A stretch of 64,000 bases of DNA from Bactrocera neohumeralis (lineage: Eukaryota; Arthropoda; Insecta; Diptera; Tephritidae). The stretch spans positions 33,270,839 through 33,334,838 of the forward strand of contig NC_065919.1 in NCBI RefSeq assembly GCF_024586455.1, in the 5' to 3' direction. Under the pieces are notes generated by a model, which was not told where the DNA came from, made no database searches, and was given only the letters and a program-made list of their open reading frames with translations. The position numbers and the translations under genes are program-made. This document shows positions 22,834-35,558 of the stretch, piece by piece (the stretch's first letter is position 1; each line of letters opens with the position of its first letter).

Positions 22834-25800
22834 ATGAGTTCCATGTATCAGTTTGAAAAATTAAGTGAAGGTAACTACGATACCTGGAGCATCCAAATGC
22901 GCAGCGTACAGAGACGTGGAAAGTCATAAGTGGACAGAGACCAGCAGCAAACCGAGAGGGCTGGGATACGCTCGATAGCAAAGCATTGGCCATGATGACA
23001 TTGAGTGTGAAGCCATCACAATTGTGCTATCTAAAGAACTGCACAACTTCAGCTAGTGCCTGGAAGAAGCTAAAAGAGGTGCATCAGTGGACCAGTAAGA
23101 AAAGTGTCGCTTTAAAAGCAGTTGCTTGGTTTGCGAATGATAGAAGGCGATGTTATGACCAGCTATATAAATAAATGTTGTACAACAGTTGACAAGCTTT
23201 AGGAGGTTGATATTAAGCTCAGTGAAGAGCTGGCAGTAATAATATTACTTTCAAGCTTGCCCAAAGCTTTTGAAAATTTCGTGATCGCCATGGAAACACG
23301 CGATAGCCTGCCTTCCCTTGAGATATTAAAAATAAAGTTATTAGAGGAAGGAGATCGTAAGGGCACTTCATCTAAAACAGATCATTACAGTGAATAACAG
23401 GCGTTTCAAGCAACCACAAAGCCGATGGAGAAAAAGCGAGAGGAGAAGAGCCATATCAAATGTTACAAATGTGGTCAACAGGGTCACCACAAAAATCAAT
23501 GCAGAAATAAAGGAAAAGAAAAATTTACAGAATCGCAACAACAACATAGGTCATTTACAGTTTTAGCAGCGACAGATGTGGGTGACTTAAAACACTCGAT
23601 ATGGTACCTGGACAGCGGCGCGACGGCAGATATGAGTGGCTCACGTAATCTTTTTACAAATTATGTTACACAAGCAGAGGATGTTATGTTGGCCGACAAC
23701 AACATTATACGCGCAGTAGGGAGAGGCGACGTTATAGTTCAAACAGATTTTTGTTAGTTAAAGTTAGAGAACGTATTGCATGTCCCGCAAATGAAGGGGA
23801 ATTTTGTATCGGTGAGTCGAGCTGTCGAACGTGGCTGTACAGTAAGCTTTAACAACGAAAACGCTATCGTAAGCCAGAATGGCGAACAAATTTTAAAAGC
23901 AGAAAAAAGAAATAAATTGTTTGTATTTGAGTGTATTAACAACGCGTGTTTTGGTGCAGCACAGTGCAGTGCAGAAGTTTGGCATAATAGATATGGCCAC
24001 TTAAATTATGACAGTTTGATGAAGCTAACAAAAAATAAAATGGTGTTTGTCATAGAAAATGTGAAGTTCGCAGACAGTACGCAGTGTAAAACGTGTATGA
24101 AAAATAAAATCCACACTCAACCGTTTCCAGCGGCGTCTGAAAATCGAGCAAAAGAATTGTTGGAGCTAGTGCATACCGACGTATGCGGCCCATTTGAAAA
24201 GCGTTCTCTTGGTGGATCATCATATTTTTTAACATTCATCGATGACATGTCTCGGCGTATTTTCACATTTTTTCTCAAGTCTACAGATGAGGTAAAAAAT
24301 ATGCGTACATTTGGGTCCGTGGCTGCTGACTTAGACAAAACGCGAAAAAACTAATTCCATGCGGAAGGTAAAGAGTACAAATTCGTTGGGCACTCCTTGG
24401 CGTCAAAAGCTTACAGACTCTACGATCAAGAGAAGCATCAAATTGTAGAAAAACGTGATGTTTTGTTCTACGAACATTTCAACGAATCCCAGTCAGATGA
24501 TCAAATCGATTTTGATGTATTACCAGAAATTTTGCCAACTGATTCAAATCCAAATGAAGAAATATTTATCCCGTGCAGAAGTGAAGTTAAGCAGGAGAAA
24601 CGTTTGTACAATAAAGAAAGCGACGAACACGGCAGTGCAGATGAGCCAGAGCTGGAGCAGAAACGTAAGATAGGACCAGGTAGACCTAGAATTATTGGGA
24701 GCGGTATACGAGGACGTCCGAAGAAGAGCTACAATGTTACATAGGCAGTGCAATCAGTAGAGATACCATTACCACAGACGTTCAATGAGGCAACTGACGG
24801 CAAGTATGCTTCATACTGGCAGGCGGCTATGGACGCAGAGCATAAGGCCTTAGTGGCAAATGGCACGTGGACTGTGGCAGACCTACCAAAGGGTGAACAA
24901 GTAATTGGGAGGTAAATGGTTTTACACAGTTAAAAGAGATAAAACTGGCGCAGCTGAGCGGTACAAAGCACGTTTGGTAGCCAAGGGGTGCGCGCAGAAG
25001 TTCGACGTGAACTATAACGAAAATTTTCTCCGGTGGGTCGATATGAAACGATACGCTTGATACTCGCGCTCTCTGTCGAGCTGAAGTTACACTTGCATCA
25101 GATGGACGTTTGAACGGCTTATCTCAACAGCGAGTTAAAAGACGTGATCTACATAAAGCAGCCTGAGGGGTATGTAGACAGAATGTGTGGCGAAAAAGTG
25201 TTACGATTGAACAAAGCGATTTACGGGTTAAAGCAAGCAGGAAGGGAGTGGAACTCCAAACTGAACGCGGTGCTGTGTGAAATTGGTTTTTCTCAATGCC
25301 AGAATGAACCGTGCTTATATAAGAAGGACATAGAAGGTAGCCTTTGCTTATTATTAATCTATGTAGATGATTTACTTATAGCATGCCAGAAGAAGCCTGA
25401 TTTAATACAAATTAAAACAATGCTCTCAAGCAAGTTTGAATACGTTGATAAAGGCCCACTTCAGATGTTCTTGGGTATGCAGATTCAGCGCGATGACGAT
25501 ACAGGCGATATTTCATTGAATCAGTCTCCTTACATAGACGATATGCTACAACGCCACGGCATGCATCAATGCAGGGTAACAACGACGCCATTGGATGCAG
25601 GATATCAGGTAGCGTGCAATGAAAAACGTGTGAGGAAGTGGATTCAGCGGCTTATCAGTCAGCAATAGGCGAATTGATGTGGTTAGCTTTGGCTTCCAGG
25701 CCCAATATTTACCATTCGGTTGTGAAATTAGCACAAAGGAACAACAACCCTTACACCGAACATCTCACAGGGATGAAGCATGTAATGTGATATTTAACAG

Positions 25801-26297
25801 CAACAAAAGACTTTAAACTGAATTACAACGGTTGTGGGCAGGCGCTTGGAGGTTATGTAGATGCAGACTGGGGAGGTGATATGAGTAACCGTCGATCATA
25901 CACCGGGTACGTGTTCTTCCTGGCAGGTGGACCAATCTCGTGGAAATCGGAAAAACAAAATTCCGTAGCCCTTAGCACTACGGAGGCTGAGTATGTGGCT
26001 TTATCATCAGCGGTCAAAGAAGCGTTGCACTTGAGATGTTTAATTATTGAAATTGGCAAGGCTGGTACACCAACAATAATGTATGGCGACAATCTTAGCG
26101 CACAGAATCTCGCTAAGAACCCAGTTTACCATAACAGGTCAAAACACATCGACATCAGATATCATTTCGTCAGAGAAGTTGTCCAGAGTAGTGACATAGA
26201 ATTAACGTACATTTCAACCGAAAATATGATAGCTGATGTCCTAACAAAAAATCTATCGAAAACAAAGCACTTACTTTTTGTTAAGTTAATGAATTAA
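22834..26297 (+). pseudogene. Copia element 2 Gag-Pol, broken and partly deleted
   Basis: Gag begins at 22834 (MSSMYQFEKLSEGNYDTW) and soon shifts frame. Later pieces are a zinc knuckle CYKCGQQGHHKNQC and protease WYLDSGATADMSG (23425-23757), then integrase with VWHNRYGHLNYDSL, CKTCMKNK and HTDVCGPF (23776-24354). Reverse transcriptase follows with LNKAIYGLKQAGREW and YVDDLLIA (25144-25668), and RNase H with SWKSEKQNSVALSTTEAEY (25881-26297). Between about 24300 and 24360 the text jumps from early integrase core to a GKEYKFVGHS region, so the second aspartate and the glutamate of the integrase core are gone. Several stops add to this. The element is a different copia lineage from element 1 and is dead. 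Confidence 0.85.
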
Positions 26298-26327
26298 AAT
26301 AAGATTTTATGTAAACAGAATCACATT

Positions 26328-26336
26328 GAGGAAGGG
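26328..26336 (+). other. Polypurine tract of copia element 2
   Basis: GAGGAAGGG immediately precedes the 3' LTR start TGTTGAAAAT. Confidence 0.75.
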
Positions 26337-26448
26337 TGTTGAAAATAAGTCCGTTTCCAATGCGACTCTGTAGCAGCAAACATGCATACTAACAAAAAAT
26401 GTACAAAACGAACAGGTCTATGATTTCTTCACTTTAACTGTTCATTCC
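26337..26448 (+). repeat. 3' LTR of copia element 2, truncated
   Basis: It matches the first ~112 bases of the 5' LTR with a few substitutions, then breaks at TTCATTCC, where the 5' end of an RTE-like element begins. The missing 34 bases of LTR are not seen after that element. Confidence 0.85.
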
Positions 26449-28676
26449 GGAGGATGGAGTCATGTGTAGAAGTTCACGCAAGTGAGGAAAGTTCTCTGAT
26501 CGCCATTCACTTGGGAGTGGCCAGAAACGATTCTTTTACACAGGGCTAATGCAGCTTACTACTTCCGGTCTTTGATCAAGTATCCTCTGGGTAGCCTAAG
26601 AACATCCGTTCGAAGGCGAGCTAAAGTGAGAAGGCGAACCATCCTCTACATAGGGTTGTGCGCTGGGTTTGGGACCCGCCAAGTAAAAAAACACCCCCAG
26701 TGAATAGCTATAACCAGCCTCGGATGAGAGACCCCCCTTTTGATGACGACCATGGCAAACGAAATAAGGACTACGAATTGAGGGTATGGACCTGCAATGT
26801 CCGGTTCCTTAATTGGGAAGGTGCCGCTGCCCAGCTGGTTGATGTCCTCGTAAAAACAAAGGCTGACATCACCGCCGTCCAAGAAATGCGATGGACGGGA
26901 CAAGGACAGAGACGAGGAGCGCAAGTTTGGTGTAGGATTCATGGTGGGAGAGAGACTCCGTCGCCGAGTACTATCATTCACTGCGGTGAATGAACGTCTA
27001 GCCACAATCTGCATCAAAGCGAGGTTCTTCAAAGTATCGCTGATCTGCGCCCACGCCCCGACGGAAGAGAAAGACGTTGTGACCAAAGATGCCTTTTATG
27101 AGTGCTTGGAGCGCACTTATGAGAGATGCCCCCGCCACGATGTCAAAATCGTGCTTGGTGACTTTAACGCCAGGGTGGGCAAAAAAGGTATCTTTGGCAC
27201 TACGGTCGGTAAATTCAGCCTCCACGACGAAACATCCTCAAATGGGTTGGGGCTGATTGACTTCGCCGGGGCCCGAAATATGGTTATCTGTAGTACTAGA
27301 TTCCAGCATAAGAAGATTCATCAAGCTACCTGGCTGTCTCCGGATCGAAAAACTACCAACCAGATCGATCATGTTGTGATAGACCGAAGACACGTCTCCA
27401 GTGTTTTAGATGTGCGTGCGCTGCGAGGTCCTAACATCGACTCGAACCACTATCTTGTTGCAGCTAAGATTCGCACCCGCCTCTGTGCAGCAAAAAACGC
27501 GCGCCACCAAACACAAGGAAGGTTCGACGTCGAGAAGCTGCAATCACAACAGACAGCCGAACGATTTTCTACTCAGCTTGCACTCCTGCTCTCTGAGAGC
27601 ACTCGTCAACAACTCGGTATAAGGGAACTGTGGGACGGCATTTCAAACTCCTTACGTACAGCTGCAACCGAAACCATTGGTTTTCGGCAAGTGCAAAAGA
27701 AGAGCTGGTACGACGAGGAGTGCCGTGTCGCAGCGGAGAGAAAACAGGCTGCCTACCTCGCAACGTTACGATCGATGGGATAGATACCGAGAGTTGAAGA
27801 GGGAAGCGAGACGCATTTGTAGACAGAAGAAGAAAGAGGCCGAAATGCGTGAGTACAAAGAGCTTGATAAGCTGGCCGACAGGGGTAATGCTCGAAAATT
27901 CTACGAAAAAATGCGGCGGTTTACAGAAGCTTTCAAGGCCGGAGCATACTCTTGTAGAACCCCCAAGGGTTATCTAGTCACTGATGCCCAGAGCATTCTT
28001 AAATTATTGAGGGAACACTTCTCCAGCCTGCTGAATGGCAGTGAACGCACAACACCAGGAGAAGGAGAACCCGATTCCCCAATCGATGACGATTGAGCAG
28101 ACGTTCCATTATCCGACTATGAAGAAGTTCGAATAGCAATTGCCCGCCTGAAGAACAACAAAGCGGCAGGGGCAGACGGATTGCCGGCCGAGCTATTCAA
28201 ACACGGCGGCGATGAACTGATAAGGAGCATGCATCAGCTTCTTTGTAAAATATGGTCGGACGAAAGCATGCCCACCGTCAACAAACTGATTGGACCTTAT
28301 CAGTGTGGCTTTAGACCTGGCAAATCAACAACCGACCAGATATTCACCATGCGCCAAATCTTGAAAAAGATCCATGAAACAAGAATCGACACCCACCACC
28401 TCTTCGGAGCTGCCTTTATGCCGCGATGTCTGAATTTGGTGTCCCCGCAAAACTAGTACGGCTGTGTAAGCTGACGTTGAGCAACACGAAAAGCTCCGTC
28501 AGAATCGGGAAAGACCTCTCCGAGCCGTTCGATACCAAGCGAGGTTTCAGGCAAGGCGATTCCCTATCTTGCGACTTTTTCAACCTGCTTTTCGAGCAAA
28601 TAGTTCGAGCTGCAGAACTAAATAGAGAAGGTACCATCTTCTATAAAGTGTACAGCTGCTGGCGTATGCCGATGAT
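26449..28676 (+). mobile_element. RTE-like non-LTR element, copy A, 3'-truncated
   Basis: The start GGAGGATGGAGTCATGTGTA is shared with copy C (43085 on the minus strand), so the 5' end is complete. The sequence stops in the YADD motif region near 28676, so the RT thumb and tail are missing. There is also an internal deletion of about 45 codons after KIWSDESMP. Confidence 0.82.
26658..28676 (+). pseudogene. RTE-like endonuclease-reverse transcriptase, copy A
   Basis: The endonuclease (AP type) begins with LRVWTCNVRFLNWEGAAAQ and TAVQEMRW. It continues at 26941-27783 with SLICAHAPTEEKD, VLGDFNARVGK and RKTTNQIDHVVID. The linker follows, with SWYDEECRVAAERKQAAY and RYRELKREARRICRQKKKEAE. Reverse transcriptase pieces are GADGLPAELFKHGGDEL, GPYQCGFRPGKSTTDQIF and RGFRQGDSLSCDFFNLL. 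The enzyme would nick target DNA and copy its own RNA there. Frame changes near 26930, 27700, 28096 and 28456 make it non-functional. Confidence 0.83.
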
Positions 28677-29454
28677 ATTGATATCAAAACATCATGTAAT
28701 CAAATTAGGTAAATTGATCCAATGGATTATTTTAATACATGGTTAATAGGCCCAAACCTAATTAATCTATTGAATTCATGGGTGGTGCAACATTTATCTT
28801 TATACGCAACGTTTTTTTAATTATATTTTAACGACCTTAGGCATTTTTGTTATGATCTTTTAAATTTCGGACTTTAATGATTTTAGTTTTAAATAGTAGT
28901 GTGGTGTGTACAATGCAAGTTTATCTTAAGATTTATTCGATTAAAATTTCATGCTTTCTTGCTTACTATTCACAGTAAATAGCCACAAACGGCCAACATT
29001 TGCTCAACATGGGGAAAATTAAAGATCTAGCAATAATTGAAACTGAAATAAAAATATATGGGTCAAATATTAATATGTTTAAACTTTTAAACTTAAACTT
29101 TTTTTGTTCAAACATAAAATCTTTGATATGAATCGTTTTGTTAACAATATTATTTGTTATTTTAAAACATCAAATTTAAAAAAGGATACCTGAATATGCT
29201 ACCTATTTTTTTAATTGTGGAGTGAAATAAAACGCCATATTTTGATGATAAACAAATTTGGTAATTTTGCAACAGATTTGTTAAGCGTTTTGGCACCATA
29301 CATATAATAGCATTGAACTAAACTCACTAATAAAGTACAAATAAAGAAAACATTTGCAATTTTTGTCAGTTCGGCTATTCGGATACTTTTTGGATATACC
29401 TTGGAATAACGTAAAGTTTTGTAGCACTTTTTTTTAAGGGTTTTTATCCGGCTA
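28677..29454. other. AT-rich spacer, nothing recognised
   Basis: No coding potential or repeat end is evident between the truncated RTE copy and the mariner fragment. Confidence 0.4.
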
Positions 29455-29930
29455 TCCGGCACCGACTGGAGAGACAATCTTCCGAGTGGCGCACGCCGGC
29501 GTCTCCTCGTCCAAAACTCAAACGAAGGGTCAATCGGGTTCGACAAGACATCGCAGCCGATTGGAAGTTGCACCACGACAACGCCCCGGCTCACACCGCC
29601 TGTCTTGTGAACTGCTACCTAACCAACGGCATCCCAACGTTTCCCAGATGTGGCACCCCGTTCTTTTTTTTCCTTTCTTGAAAAGGCCAATGAAAGGCAA
29701 AAATTTTGGGATGACAGAGGGGATCCAAGCAGCATGCCCCTCGGCTCTCAAGGCTATTCCAGAGAATGTCTTCCGTGATGCCTTTAATACTTGGAAATCG
29801 CAATGGCAGCGCTGTATCGATGCGGAAGGAGCCTATTTTGAAAGATTTTAAAGAATTATAACGATTGGTTCAATAATTTTTTTTAAATTGACTCAGTCCT
29901 ATTACTTTCCGGATTAAAACCCTGTATGTT
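29455..29930 (+). mobile_element. Mariner element, 3' part only
   Basis: Across two frames the stretch encodes the last third of a mariner transposase: DWKLHHDNAPAHTA carries the second aspartate. A shift follows, then FLKRPMKGKNFGMTEGIQ and AFNTWKSQWQRCIDAEGAYFERF with a stop at 29849. The end GACTCAGTCCTATTACTTTC before AAACCCTGTA looks like a mariner terminal repeat. The N-terminal two thirds are absent. Confidence 0.78.
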
Positions 29931-31674
29931 TATAACCCCATCTAAAATCTACAATGAGAATCGGCAAACTTCGTTTAATTCCATAACATCATCATATTTC
30001 TAAAGAATGAAAATCGAAAGTTTGTAAATGAAGACTTTTTAGAGATGTGAGGCTGAAACAAATGTAAATGTACTATGTATCAGAGAACTGCAACGAGTAA
30101 TAAATTTTTGTGTATACTTAAGTACTGATCCGTTACTCTGTCTGATTCTTTCAGTTCAGTTCATGTACACGAAGCGAACTGTTTGTCTTCAAATCAGCGA
30201 TAGAGAACAACTTTGTATCACTAGCGATCGGCTTATATCTGATTTGTTTATGAACATTCGTATCAGCAGAAAATACCCAAAGTGATGCAAACTCATGCTT
30301 CAATGATTGAAATGATCGACAGCGTTCGGTTTGTATATCATCCCCTAGACACTGATTTTCTCTAGTGCACTTCTGTTCTATTTCAACTACATATGTATGT
30401 ATGTTTGTATACACATGTATGTATGAATGTATATATGTTATATGTAAAATGGAAATTCCATCGATTACATACATACATACAACAAATGTATGTATATATG
30501 TATGTACATCCATATGTACGTATTCGATGCAATTTTCATTGTTTACGCTTCGAAAATTTGTAACACGCGCACATTTTCAAAGCTGATACATTTTTTGCCA
30601 CACATGATTCAAATCAGTGACACATGATTCAAATCAGTATCATATGATACGATTGCAACCGAAGCCAGCCATACGTTTACACGATCGTGATTGCCGACGA
30701 ACAGATTGTTCGTGTTGCATCAGGTCAGTTGACGCTGGCAGATACACGAATTGATTAACAATGTTGTTTATGCTGAACTGAATTGATTTGACTCTGTTTT
30801 TGGCACGACTGTTTGTTCTGATTTTATCATACTTGTTGCAGCTCTCTGGTACTCAGTTACTATTTAAACAGTTTGTTGGATAAGTTATTATGTGAATGTA
30901 AATGAAATAAGTAAATGTTAATTATGTGTAAGGGGCATATACCTACCGTTATACATAGTATAAAAAATCGAATGTTGGGAATTAAAAGATAATAATTTTG
31001 AAACCTAAAAAATTCTCGACTAGAAGATATTCAAGCATGTTCCAGAAACCAAATGAAATTGTTGTGATTTCGTTTTTACAAGCCGAATGATTTCATTTAT
31101 TTCGAAGTATTTGTATTTCACGCCGAAAGAGCTGTTTGAGGTAAATGACATTTATTTTCAACTGATATGTAAATATTTTGTTTTTCAAAAATTTAAATCT
31201 TCTATAACTTCTTACATAGATACATATGTATGTTTATTCGTTGCTGTCGTGAGACAATGATGCGTGACAATGATATAACAAAATCAGAATCGTTGCAGTC
31301 TTATATCTCCAGTGCTACCAATCACATTGTGTCATACCAAAATTTAATTCGGGGGAGTTGAAAATAAGTTACAGCTGTTCAAAAAAGAGTGAAAATAATG
31401 AAGAAATTCACTATATTTTGAAATTCTTAAAAAAAATATGGGAAGAATACCACGCAAACTACCAATGAAGTTTGTGGAGACGAGTAGTTTGCGCGAACTA
31501 CTTAAAACAAGTTTCTGATCTTGTAACTGCAGCGTAAATATATACATATGTAAATAGACGAGACGAACAATACCATAAAGTAGAATATAGAGAACGGAAA
31601 TCTTTATTGGAATCAGCAAGTTTCCTTTGGAATCCATGCACTTTGTAGATTTAGGTGTAATGAAAAAGTTACTG
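29931..31674. other. Spacer rich in simple repeats, nothing recognised
   Basis: Runs of GTATGTATG and ACATAC (about 30390-30510) and a small tandem ACATGATTCAAATCAGT near 30603-30637 are visible. I see no gene. Confidence 0.45.
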
Positions 31675-34413
31675 ATCTCACTGAAATCCTCATTAGAGTG
31701 AAGGCTGACATCACCTCCGTCCAAGAAATACGATAGATGGAGCAAGGACTAAGGCGAGTAGGTCTTTGTGGCATTTACTACAGTGGCCATATAAAGTAGC
31801 GCAAATTCGGTATGGGATTCGTGATGGGAAAGAAACTCCGTCGCCGAGTACTGTCATTCATCCCGATGGATGAACGGCTATACACAATCCGAATCAAAGC
31901 GAAGTTCTTCAACATATCGCTGATTTGTGCCCACGCCCCGACGGAAGAGAAGGACGATGTGACCAAAGATGCCTTTTATGAGTGCTTGGAGCGCACTTAT
32001 GAAGGCTGCCCCCGCCACGATGTCAAAATCGAGCTTGGCGGTGGGCAAGGCAGGTATTTTTGGCACAATAGTCGGTAAATTCAGCCACCTCTAGGAAACA
32101 TCCGCAAATGAGTTGAGGCTGATCGACTTCGCTGGGGCCCGAAATATGGTTATCTGTAGTACTAGATTCCAGCATAAGAAGATTCATCAAGCTACCTGGC
32201 TGTCTCCGGATCGAAAAGCCACCAATCAGATCGATGATGTTGTGTTAGACAAAAGGCACGTCTCCATTGTTCTAGAGGTGCGTACGCTCCGAGATTCTAA
32301 AATCGACTCGGACCACGCATGTCAACAACCACAAGGAAGGTTCGACGTCTAGAAGCTGCAATCACAACAGACAGCCGAGCGATTTTCTATTCGACTTGCA
32401 CTCCTGCTCTCTGAGAGCATTCATCAACAACTCGGTATAAGGGAACTGTTGGACGGCATTTCAAGCCCCTTACACACAGCTGCAACCGAAACCATTGGTT
32501 TTCGGAAAAAGCAAAAGAACAGCGGGTACGATGAGGAGTGTCGTGTCGCAGTGAAGAGAAAACAGACTGTTTTTCTCGCAACGTTAAGACCGACCACAGC
32601 ATGCCCGGGATGGGATAGATACCGAGAGTTGAAGAGAAAAGCGAGCCGCATTTGCAAACAGAAAAAGAAAGAGGCCGAAATGCTTGAGTACGAAGAGCTT
32701 GACAAGATGGCGGACAGGGGTTATGCCCGAAAGTTCTACAAAAAATGCGGCGACTAACAGAATGTTTCCAGACCGAAATGTACTCTTACAGAACCCATGG
32801 AGATGATCTAGTAACCGATGCCCAGAGCATACTAAAATTATGGGGGGGACACTTCTCCAACCTGCTGAATGGTAGTGAAAACATAACGACAGGGCAAGGT
32901 GAACCATATTCTCCAGTCGATGACGATGGAGCAAACGTTGCATTGCTCGACCATGAAGAAGTTCGGATAGCAATTACCTCTCTGAAGGACAGCAAAGCGG
33001 CGAGGGTCGATGGATTGTCGGGGGAGTTATTCAAACACGGCGGCGAAAAACTGACAAAGGTTATGCATAAGATTCTTTGTAAATTGGAATTTAAGTACGC
33101 TCTGCCCAGTCCATAAAAAGAGAGACCCCACAACCTGTGTTAACTACCTTTGGACCAGTCTCCTAAATATCGCATATAAGGTTCTATCGAACGTATTAAC
33201 CCACCGTCAACAACACTTATCAGTGTGGCTTTAGACCTGGAAAATCAACAACCGACCACACCTTCAACATGCGCCAAATTTTGCAAAAGACCCGTGAAAA
33301 GAGAATCGACACACCCCACCTTTTCGTCAATTTCAAAGCTGCTTTCGATAGCACGAAAAGAAGCTGCCTTTATACCGCGATGTCTGAATTTGGTATCTCC
33401 GCAAAACTAATACGGTTGTGTAAGCTGACGTTGAGCAATACCAAACGCTTTTTTCGGATCGGGAAAGACCTCTCCGAGCCGTTTGATACCAAACGAGGTT
33501 TCAGACAAAGCGTCTTCTTATCGTGCGACTTCTTCAATCTGCTACTGGAGAAAATAATTGGAGCTGCAGAACTTAATCGAGTAAGTACAATCTTCTATTA
33601 GAGTGTACAGCTGCTGGCGCACGCCGATAATATTGATATCATCGGCCTCAACACCCGCGCCGTTAATTCTGCCTCCCCAGGCTGGAGAAGGAAGCACAGA
33701 AAATGGGTCTGGCAGTGAACGAGGGCAAGACGAAATATCTCCTGTCATCAAACAAACAGTCGTCGCACTCGCGACATGGCTCTCACCTCACGGTTGACAG
33801 TCATAGCTTTGAAGTCGTAGATAATTTCGCCTATCTTGGAACCAGTATCAAATCCAACGCAGAATAACTCTTGCCAACAGATGCAACTTCGGACTGAGTT
33901 TGCAATTCAGAAGTAAAGTCTTCTCTCGGCGAACAAAAATCCAACTCTCTAAGTCAATCATTATTACCGTCCTGCTATATGGTGGACAGACATAGACGAT
34001 AACAACATCTGATGACTTGACGATACGAGAGAAAGGTTCTGCGAAAGATTTATGGTCTTTTTCGCGTTGGCCACGGCGACCATCGCATTCGATGGAACGG
34101 TGAGCTGTATGAGATATACGACGACATTGACATACATATGTAGTTCAGCAAGTTAAAAGACAGCGGCTACGCTGGCTAGGTCTTGTTATCCAAACGGACG
34201 AAAACACTCCAGCTCCGAAAGTTTTCGATACAGTACCCGCCGGGGGAAGCAGAGGAAGACCTCCATTCAGGGACAGACCAGGTGAAGAAGGACCTGGATT
34301 CGCTTGGAAACTCCAATTGGCGCCACAATAGCGAAGAGAAAAAACGACTGGCGCTGTGTTGTTAACTCGGCTATTATCACGGAAGTGGTGTCTACGCCAG
34401 TAAAGAAGAAGAA
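31675..34413 (+). mobile_element. RTE-like non-LTR element, copy B, degraded
   Basis: It begins inside the endonuclease (AEASVQEIR region near 31700), so it is 5'-truncated. It ends in an AAG-repeat tail near 34396-34413, the same kind of 3' end as copy C. It is the most diverged of the three copies. Confidence 0.82.
31812..34365 (+). pseudogene. RTE-like endonuclease-reverse transcriptase, copy B
   Basis: Recognisable parts in order are VLSFIPMDERLYTIRIKAKFF and SLICAHAPTEEKDDVTKDAF (endonuclease), IDFAGARNMVICSTRFQHKK, the linker RYRELKRKASRICKQKKKEAE, and RT pieces LSGELFKHGGEKL, FVNFKAAFDSTKRSC and RGFRQSVFLSCDFFNLL. The catalytic GDFN loop reads GGGQG because of a deletion near 32040, and RQGDS reads RQSVF. 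Many frame changes are present. It has no coding capacity as a whole. Confidence 0.78.
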
Positions 34414-34775
34414 GAGGGTTGGGTGTCTAGGGTTAAACATATGTATTTTCGCATCCGGTATAGTATTAAGTATTTCTTCAATATCAACTTTTAAGTGATA
34501 TATTTAGATTATAGGAAAAATGGAAAGTATTTTTGATGAGATGTCGGGTAATGAATTTAGCTCCGCCGATCTTTAAGGTAATCAATTGTATTAAAATTTT
34601 TAGTCAAATATAATATATTTTTTGAAGAGACAATGGTTCATCATGATATGGAATATTTCTGTTAGCTATTTGTGATGATAAAAAGGTAATAAAAATTAAC
34701 CCACGTCTCAAAATAATTGAAAAGATCCTTACCTAATCTTTAATTCTAGTTTGACAAAGCTTTTAATAATTAATA
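34414..34775. other. AT-rich spacer, nothing recognised
   Basis: Short unique-looking stretch between the RTE tail and the pogo/Tigger terminus. Confidence 0.4.
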
Positions 34776-35558
34776 CAGTCGAGTCGCGATAATTCGTAAT
34801 AGCACGGGGATCATATTTTTTACGAATTGCGCGGGACTTCGACTTACCGAAATTTCCATTTAACGAGACTCAACAAAGAAAAATTCGAATTAACGGGGCT
34901 TTTACATAGATAATGTTTCCATATCTTTCTTTATTGTTGGACTCAACAAATCGACATACATAGTTACGAACATTCATTCGTACATTTTATATATTAAATA
35001 CGAACTAAACAGTAACGTAAAATTATAATAACAAAAAACTAAGCCAATTGATTAGAAACATCAAAGTAAAATAGCAAAAATTCAAGTTTTTAAGTAATTT
35101 GTAATTTGGGGTTGCTTCATGTTTTTTTCTATTATTTTTTCTACTGAGTTTTCTAAACATATGTATTAGGTTGTCGAAGACATTATTTGGAACATCATGG
35201 GTTGAAAAATAATGTCTTAGTTGTGGTATTAACTTGTAAGTTCGTTCAAATTTCTTCTTCTTCGGCGCTATCATCTTTGTCACTTTCATTATTGTTAGGC
35301 GAAACTTCTTCCAAAATATCGTTACCTGTCAAAATACCGGCTACAGCACCGTCAATTTCAACATTTACGTATTCATCGAAAGTGATAGAATTTTCAGAGC
35401 TCAAAGAAATAGTTTCACAAAGATAGTCAATGACTATATTCCAATAAATTATTGTTTAATGTTTTAATGAAACCGCAAGCATGGAAGCAATTTTGTATAC
35501 ACAATGTGCTAATATTTTCGCAAGCTTTATAAGAAATTTCTGTAGCTGATAATATTGT

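Noticed and set aside
30151..30513. 120-codon frame rich in HTYIHT
   Set aside because: It results from ACATACATAC simple sequence.
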